From: Prunus persica
Taxonomy: Eukaryota > Streptophyta > Magnoliopsida > Rosales > Rosaceae
Direction: 5' to 3'
Assembly: GCF_000346465.2 (NCBI RefSeq)
Contig: NC_034009.1
Location: 16,689,741-16,753,740, forward strand
DNA: 64,000 nt
Shown here in pieces: positions 58,345 through 64,000 of the stretch. The translations under genes were made by a program, and so were the position numbers. Positions within the stretch are counted from its first letter, which is position 1. Each line of letters starts with the position of its first letter. The notes below the pieces were generated by a model that worked only from the letters and a program-made list of their open reading frames with translations, had not been told where the DNA came from and ran no database searches.

Positions 58345-58857
58345 ATCATTTGCGGCTCCTAGGTCTCTGAGTGAGCCATCCCTCAGGGTGGTTGACCGGG
58401 ACTTTCCAAGGTATGTAGGAAGATACCCTTGATTTCTCCTAACCATATAGGCCAACCCGGCGGGTCGATGTGGTGACACTACGGAGCTATGTGGTTTTAG
58501 TGCTCGTCCCGTTCGAGTGGTCAATCATAATGGTCCGCCTCAACTAGTGTGGCTTGTGTGGGCTTTGAGTCGATATCGCGGTGCTAGTGGTTAATTTGGC
58601 TTGGTCAGATCAGTCCCTTATATCAACAACCCCCACCATGTACAAATACATGGTACAAATAACCACTTTTTCTGTAGCACTTTGAGCCAATACAATGATG
58701 AAGATGAGCCACGGAGCATCAAATGATGCTTTTGAGAGGAAAAAGGTCTGGGACAATCCAAAAGCATCCAAGGCTGGAACAAAAAATATATAAAAAAAAC
58801 TATATTTTTCATATCCGTACACATAAAACAATCGCCAAACACACAACTTTCATAATC
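58345..58857 (+). repeat. Dispersed repeat, copy with empty site
   Basis: CATTTGCGGCTCCTAGGTCT to ACACACAACTTTC is repeated from 60113, and partly at 54086. Near 58820 it reads ACACATAAAACAATCGCCAA uninterrupted, where the second copy has a 1.47-kb insertion. It is not recognised as a known SINE or LTR. Confidence 0.8.
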
Positions 58858-58960
58858 CCACTCATTACTCTATTGGTACAACCCTAGCTCAGTCCAAACT
58901 CGAAACTTTAGGATTGGGTCAGCCTAGCCCAGCGCAATGATGAACCCTATCTGTTATAAG

Positions 58961-59031
58961 ATGGGTCTCCAAATGAACTTGAACAACTACACAAGGAGAT
59001 GACAACAAGACGACCTATTCCTCCTTGTTAG
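58961..59031 (+). pseudogene. Possible exon-2 stub related to the small membrane-protein family
   Basis: It has the same ATGGGTCTCCAAATGAA start as 9605-9729, after an acceptor-like GTTATAAG. It ends at a TAG after about 23 codons. Evidence is weak. Confidence 0.3.
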
Positions 59032-59041
59032 TACGAAACTT

Positions 59042-59735
59042 CACTACTACAAAAAGTGAAAAAGGCGACCAGAAAAAAACGACGGTTTAACAAAAAACAA
59101 TCGTTGCGTTTGAAAAGACGACAGTGCTATAAAATCACCGTGTATGAGTAACTTAAACACTAAAAAATAGAGATTCCAATTCGTGTTTTTAAAAAACGAC
59201 GCACTAAATTAAAAAAGTGTCTTCTTATTAAAAAGGTTTTCCTCAGAGTTAAACTCTAAGCCCAAAAACAACGGCAGAAGGTATGAATCCACCAACGTAG
59301 AAAGTAAAGGCAACGGTGTGCAATAACAGCCGCCGTTTTTACTCCATAATTAACATGACCAAGTTTTCGTATTCGGCGCCGTATAATTTCAAAAAAATCC
59401 ACGTCGGTATATTACAAAATACCGACGTACAACGATGGTAAAGATAAATTTATCGACTTATTATTTTGTAGTGTACTACAACGGTATCTATAACTCTAAC
59501 TACGTCGGTTTGTTTAATTAACGCCGTATAATAAAATTTACCATGTCGTGAAGTTAAAATTACCGTCGTATTTATTCACTTTATACGGCTAACCTTATAT
59601 CTAAACCGTCATCTTAATATTAATTTTTTTAAAAAAGATTTATTTATTGGATTTTGGTAGCCTACGACGGTAGATCAACATAATGACAAGTATTGAGAAT
59701 AACCACGATGGTTTATATAGAAACCGCCGACAGAA
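59042..59735. mobile_element. CACTA-like terminal region with ACGACGG subterminal repeats
   Basis: It begins CACTACTACAAAAAGTG. Words ACGACGG, CCGTCGT, ACGTCGG and CGACGGT recur throughout in both orientations, as in En/Spm subterminal regions. TTTTGTAGTG at 59464-59473 could be an end, but the 3-bp duplications (CTT, TAC) do not match, so the limits are uncertain. It is noncoding. Confidence 0.55.
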
Positions 59736-59815
59736 TCAGATTATTCTGAGATCCCAAGAGATATGAAATCTTACCATAGGGAACTTTGTTCCTCATCATA
59801 ATCGGACCACCAATG

Positions 59816-60088
59816 TGAGAGAAAGACAATATTTTAGATGTTGATAATGCATGTGTTTTTGTGTCTTTCAGATACACAAAAGCACATACGCATCAAAATC
59901 CAAAAATTTGCCTATAAAATTTGACGACAGCAACACATCAAAATCCAAAAAAATTGCCTCTAAAATGTGAGAGAAAGACAATATTTTAGACATTAACGAT
60001 GTGTGTGTCTTTGTGTATGTCTTTGAGATACACAAAGACACATACACATTAACATCCAAAAAATTTGCCTCTAAAAATTGACGACAGC
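59816..60088. repeat. Tandem duplication with long hairpins
   Basis: A unit starting GAGAGAAAGACAATATTTTAGA and ending ATTGACGACAGC occurs twice (about 59816-59936 and 59967-60088). The second copy holds TGTGTCTTTGTGTAT and its exact complement (60004-60042), a 15-bp stem with a 9-nt loop; the first has a decayed version. Confidence 0.75.
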
Positions 60089-60112
60089 TCTGTGATTTTA
60101 GTGCTCGTCCCG

Positions 60113-60540
60113 TTCATTTGCGGCTCCTAAGTCTCTGAGTGAGCCATCCCCAGGGTGGTTGACCGGGACTTTCCAAGGTATGTAGGAAGATACCCTTGAT
60201 TTCTCCCAACCATATAGGCCAACCCGACGGGTCGGTGTGGTGACATAACGGAGCTGTGTGGTTTTAGTGCTTGTCCCGTTCGAGTGGTCAATCATAACGG
60301 TCGTTAATTCAGCTCGGTCAGATCAGTCCCTTATATCAACAACAACCACCATGTACAAATACATGGTACAAATAACCACTTTTTATGTAGCACTTTGAGC
60401 CAATACAATGATGAAGATGAGCCACGGAGCATCAAATGATGCTTTTGAGAGGAAAAAGATCTGGGACAATCCAAAAGCATCCAAGGCAGGAACAAAAAAT
60501 ATTAAAAAAAACTATATTTTTCATATCCATACACATAAAA
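60113..60540 (+). repeat. Dispersed repeat, copy interrupted by a Pack-MULE-like element
   Basis: It matches 58345-58820. The match resumes at 62032 (AATCGCCAAGCACACAACTT), after the insertion at 60551-62021. Confidence 0.85.
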
Positions 60541-60550
60541 AAAAAAAAAA

Positions 60551-62021
60551 GGCTTATTTACTATAGTGCATCCTGAAACTTTGGTCAAATTTCACTTTAC
60601 CCCTTGAAAGTTAAAATGACCCAAAGTACCCTTTTAACCAAAGTTTTGTAGTTCACTTTGCCTCCCACTCTTAACTCTGTTAAAAATTCTATTAAAAACA
60701 CTGATGTGGCACAAATAGAACCCACTTTTTTTGTTGAAATATATGTCACCTAAGTGCCACATGCAAAAAAACAATAAAATATTTTATTTAAAATTTTTAA
60801 CAAATTGAAAAAAATAGAAAATTACATTACTTCTCTCTTCCCTCTCCCTCTTCCTATCTCTGCTTGAGTCCCGACCTCCTCCCCCACCAACCCACGCGGG
60901 GTAGCCATCACTGCCCCACCAGCTACTCCCCTCGCTTTAACCAACTTAGCTGCCCCAAAACCCTCAAACCGCCTCCTTCCAAACGGCGCTGGAGCATACC
61001 GACTCTCTACTGTGGATGGAGTACAGGAAGATGAAGAGGCATGTGGCGTTTACGAGAGCGACAGGGGACAACGTTTTCAACGCGATCATATGGGACGTGG
61101 TGGTCAACCCCTCGTTTCAGCAACTAGGGCTGGGGCTAGGGCTAGGTTTGGGGAAGGCGGTGATGGAGAAGTTGGTGGAGGAATTGGTGGCGAAAGGGAT
61201 TTGTAATATTGCTTAGCAAGTAAATGTTCATTTGATAGGTTATTTGTAAAGATTTCTTTTGTATGGTAAACTTAATGGTAAAGATAAGCAGCAAAGCACA
61301 TGCCATTAAAGAAATTCTTGTCCTTCAATTTTAATTACTGAAATTCTGTGCTTGAATTTTAAGCAGCAAAGCACAGCCCCAGATAGAAAGTCATACCAAT
61401 TCAAACATCATACAAATCAAGAGGGAACCCAAAACCATTCAAGAAATCAAAACCAAGAGGCTTGGGGTGCTCCTTTTGTTTATAAATTAAATTTTGTTTT
61501 TGTTTTATGGTTTAGAAAGTATTTGGAGTTTTTGGGTTCTGTTTGGTAGACAATAAAATTTCAACAGGAAGTTGAGATTTTGGAGGTGGGTTTGGTTGGG
61601 GAAGGAGTGGTTTTGAAGATTTTTGGGCTGCGAAGCTGGTTAGATAGAAGGGAGGAGTTGGTGGGCCAGTGATGGCTACCCAAGTGGGTTGGTGGGAGGA
61701 GGGAGTCGGGTACAGAGAAAGAAAGAGGGGGAGAGAAGAGAGAAGGGGAGAGAGAAGTAATGTAATTTTCTATTTTTATTAAAATAAAATATTTTATTAT
61801 TTTTTTTCACATGTTGCACTTACATGGCATATATTTCAACAAAAAAGTGGATCCTATTTGTGCCACATCAGCGTTTTTAATAGAATTGTTAACAGAGTTA
61901 ACAGTGAGGGGCAAAGTGAACCACCAAACCTTGGTCAAGGGCATATTCTGGGTCATTTTAACTTTCATGGGATAAAGTAAAATTTGACTATAGTTTCAAT
62001 GGGCACTACAGTAAATAAGCC
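60551..62021. mobile_element. Pack-MULE-like element with a captured acetyltransferase fragment
   Basis: It begins GGCTTATTTACTATAGTGC and ends with the complement GGCTTATTTACTGTAGTGCC. The inverted arms extend about 370 bp (60551-60925 and 61665-62021), through TGTGGCAC, TTACATTACTTCTC and GGTAGCCATCACTG. A-rich flanks (A run on the left, TAAAAAAAA on the right) fit a 9-bp duplication but are not diagnostic. The paralogous repeat at 58345-58857 shows the empty site. The centre holds a gene fragment at 61016-61216. Long terminal repeats plus host gene sequence define a Pack-MULE; superfamily is inferred. Confidence 0.8.
61016..61216 (+). pseudogene. Captured GNAT N-acetyltransferase fragment
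   Basis: The frame reads HVAFTRATGDNVFNAIIWDV, then VVNPSFQQLGLG and GKAVMEKLVEELVAKGICNI. This is the core of a plant GNAT acetyltransferase resembling the plastid NSI/GNAT group: beta-strand 4 followed by the acetyl-CoA-binding QxxGxG loop and helix 3. The loop has been expanded by tandem GL repeats (GCTAGGGCTGGG), which should spoil cofactor binding. Only about 66 residues are present and both ends of the domain are missing. It lies in the centre of the inverted-repeat element at 60551-62021, so it is a transduplicated piece. Confidence 0.75.
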
Positions 62022-62055
62022 TAAAAAAAAACAAATCGCCAAGCACACAACTTTC

Positions 62056-63352
62056 GGTATAACCATGTCAGCTGGTGATACTCCCACTCAAAATATAACA
62101 CATGTCAAATTTTAAAAAATAATTATATTTTTTTCATAGTTGTACTTTGTCTCCCAACTTTACCCTGAATAAATTTTATTTAATTTTATTTATAAAAAAC
62201 ATGAAAAAGAAAACAAGATTGTAGCAGTGTCGCACCTAGGGGTTGACGTGGTCCGGTTCGGTCCAGTTCTTACCTCAAACTGGAACCGAAATCGGTACTA
62301 TTTAACCGGTCCTTTTCGGTCTGATTTCGACAAAAAAAATTTCAAAAACCAATCGGTTCGGTTCTGACTGGTTCCGATTTTGAACCGGATTATTAATTTA
62401 TTATTAATTTAATTATTTTTTTTAAAATAAATTTTTTTAATAAAAAAATTATAATAAATAACTTATTTTTTTGGCTTAAAAATTAACAAATAATCCAATT
62501 CATACATTTATAAAATTTTTGAAGTTGAACTTGAAAAAATAGTGATTATAAAATTTAAAATATGGCATTAGATTTTAAAAATTTGTAAAAATAAAAAATA
62601 TATATATGACCGGTCCGGTTCGGTCTGGTGTGGTGGGGTGTAAAACCAGAATCGAAACCGGTTGCAATCGGTTCGGTCCGGTTTTGGTCCGATTTGTTGA
62701 CTTTTTTGGTCAACCGATTGTTTTTTCACCGATTCGATTCGGTATTCCGGTTTTTCGGTCCCGATGCCCACCCCTAGTCACACCTAGATCCCATTGGCAA
62801 TCTGGCTTCCACGCACTGCCATCCCTTGGCTGCAGTCCCTCACTATGAATACCAACATCAAACAACACCACCCAAAAAGTGGTTGATAAAATTAACAGAA
62901 AAATGCAAAAAAAAAAAAAAAAAAACTGATTTACTTGGTTGCCCGTAACATCCATCATTACCTTTCTTTCAGTAGTGGGTTGTCAACTTATCACCATAGG
63001 AGATGCTTTTGAAGATTTCTAATTTGCACTTATATATATTCAAGATTTTTGGCTTTTTCTTAATGCGTTTAACTTTTTTATTGAGAATGAGAGGGAGGGA
63101 AAGAGGGGTTGGAGATGTTGGATGAGAAGGGAGAGAAAAGCTGGGGTGGGTGGTGAGGGAAAAGAGAAGACAACTTGGTGGTAAGGGACAAGTGAAGCAC
63201 AGGGAAGACGGTGGGAGAGGGGTTAGGTCTAATTAATGTTGAAGGGGTATACTTGGAAGACAAAAGTTCAGGTGTAATTGTTTTCTATTTTTTTTTAAAA
63301 AATTGATAGATGTTAGATTTGAGTGGGAGTATCACCAGCTGACGTGGTGATA
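62056..63352. mobile_element. Inverted-repeat element containing a nested hAT miniature element
   Basis: CGGTATAACCATGTCAGCTGG with TGATACTCCCACTCAAA on the left matches, inverted, CGGTATCACCACGTCAGCTGG with TGATACTCCCACTCAAA on the right. The terminal repeat is about 50-60 bp and the unit about 1.3 kb. The hAT element at 62237-62776 lies inside. No coding gene was found; 63078-63263 is low complexity. Confidence 0.65.
62237..62776. mobile_element. CCGG-rich hAT-type miniature element, copy 2
   Basis: Inverted relative to 57059-57638: it starts TAGGGGTTGAC and ends GCCCACCCCTA. The 8-bp flanks are GTCGCACC (62229-62236) and GTCACACC (62777-62784), one mismatch. It is 540 bp and noncoding. 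Confidence 0.85.
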
Positions 63353-64000
63353 CCGTATCACTCTATAATTTCTCGGAGGATGGCACGCATTGCTTCATGA
63401 TATCTTGAATACTTAATATTCGTATTATATATAACCGTTTAACTTAGTAGTATACTTCTCCTCAAGATTTCAACAAGAGAAATCACCCTCCGATTATCTC
63501 AGGTTCAAAGTACTAACCCACAACCACATACTTGCATAAGATAGTTTTGCGCAAAGTAATATGAATGACAATATTCCGCCATGTAAAGTGCACCAGATAA
63601 GTAATATCTTGAGAACACAACAAAGGAAACAGAAAAGTACTAAACTTGGCATAACTGAACCTAACAAATAAGCCTAAACTTGCGGCTGCACCTAGGCTAA
63701 CCTAGGTCACCTACGTACCCCTACTGAGGGATCAAGCCACACGTAATTCTTTTACTGATAGACACAATTCCTAAAATATAATATAATGTTGAAACAACCT
63801 TACGTTTATAACCCGACTCTTAAATTCTTTAATTTATTATTACAAAACAAACCAAATAAAAAATCCGTAACTTTTAAATCAAACCTTTTATCTAAAACTA
63901 TACCTGTAACCATCTGCATAGCATCCTACTATCATCCACTAAGGGGTATATGGACCATATAGTTTCATCCGAACGCAACCGATATATTTTATGAAGGCAA
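63353..64000. other. Intergenic, nothing recognised
   Basis: AT-rich unique-looking sequence; no feature seen. Confidence 0.4.

Noticed and set aside
59042..59473. A complete 432-bp CACTA element
   Set aside because: The outer ends look right, but the 3-bp flanks differ (CTT and TAC) and the same subterminal words continue beyond the right end.
58345..60540. Dispersed repeat as a Cassandra-type LTR with 5S rRNA sequence
   Set aside because: The 5S promoter box sequence could not be found; only a superficial resemblance in GC-rich words.
63078..63263. Ser/Pro-rich minus-strand ORF
   Set aside because: Low-complexity purine-rich DNA with no domain or gene signals.

Overview
The window is nuclear DNA of a flowering plant, probably a eudicot. 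The signs are AT-rich sequence, spliced genes with GT-AG introns, and plant-type copia, Ty3, MULE, PIF/Harbinger, CACTA-like and hAT elements. The small-gene and GRF zinc-finger content would fit a woody rosid such as Rosaceae, but that is a weak inference. There are two assembly gaps (21583-22422 and 23345-24341). Almost everything is transposon-derived. No tRNA, rRNA or CRISPR array was seen.

Left part (1-20 kb). The 3' end of a Ty3 element, with an intact 3' LTR, sits inside a decayed copia element, and that copia element itself sits inside a local repeat. Next come remnants of a small two-exon gene family whose proteins have a C-terminal membrane segment, with one intact member at 10114-10801. 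A solo LTR with a perfect 5-bp target duplication lies just upstream of that gene. At 12387-18900 is a Tat/Ogre-like Ty3 element that has lost protease, reverse transcriptase and RNase H, so gag runs into integrase. It carries a spliced antisense gene in its 3' part.

Middle (20-36 kb). A small GRF zinc-finger gene (20328-20870), a nearly intact MuDR-type transposase with two lesions (25786-28238), the two decayed genes of a PIF/Harbinger element (29591-31893), two miniature elements, and a second intact member of the small membrane-protein family (34782-35376).

Centre (36136-50848). This is the main result: a complete 14.7-kb MULE bounded by terminal inverted repeats and a perfect 9-bp target duplication (TTTGAATAA). 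It encodes an intact two-exon DDE transposase (750 aa) and, convergent to it, two tandem genes for large ULP1-like (C48) cysteine proteases, 1050 and 891 aa when spliced. Both protease genes are open through nearly identical exon structures. Both keep the catalytic His and Cys and have Asn where Asp is usual. Their introns hold an expanded 74-bp minisatellite and perfect palindromes. A 350-bp miniature element at 33569-33918 shares the terminal sequence and has its own 9-bp duplication.

Right part (51-64 kb). A third intact small membrane-protein gene on a segmental duplicate of the 10-12 kb region; a PIF/Harbinger remnant; two copies of a CCGG-rich hAT-type miniature element with 8-bp duplications; a dispersed repeat; and a Pack-MULE-like element (60551-62021) with long inverted repeats that has captured part of a GNAT acetyltransferase gene. 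A paralogous repeat preserves the empty site of that last insertion.
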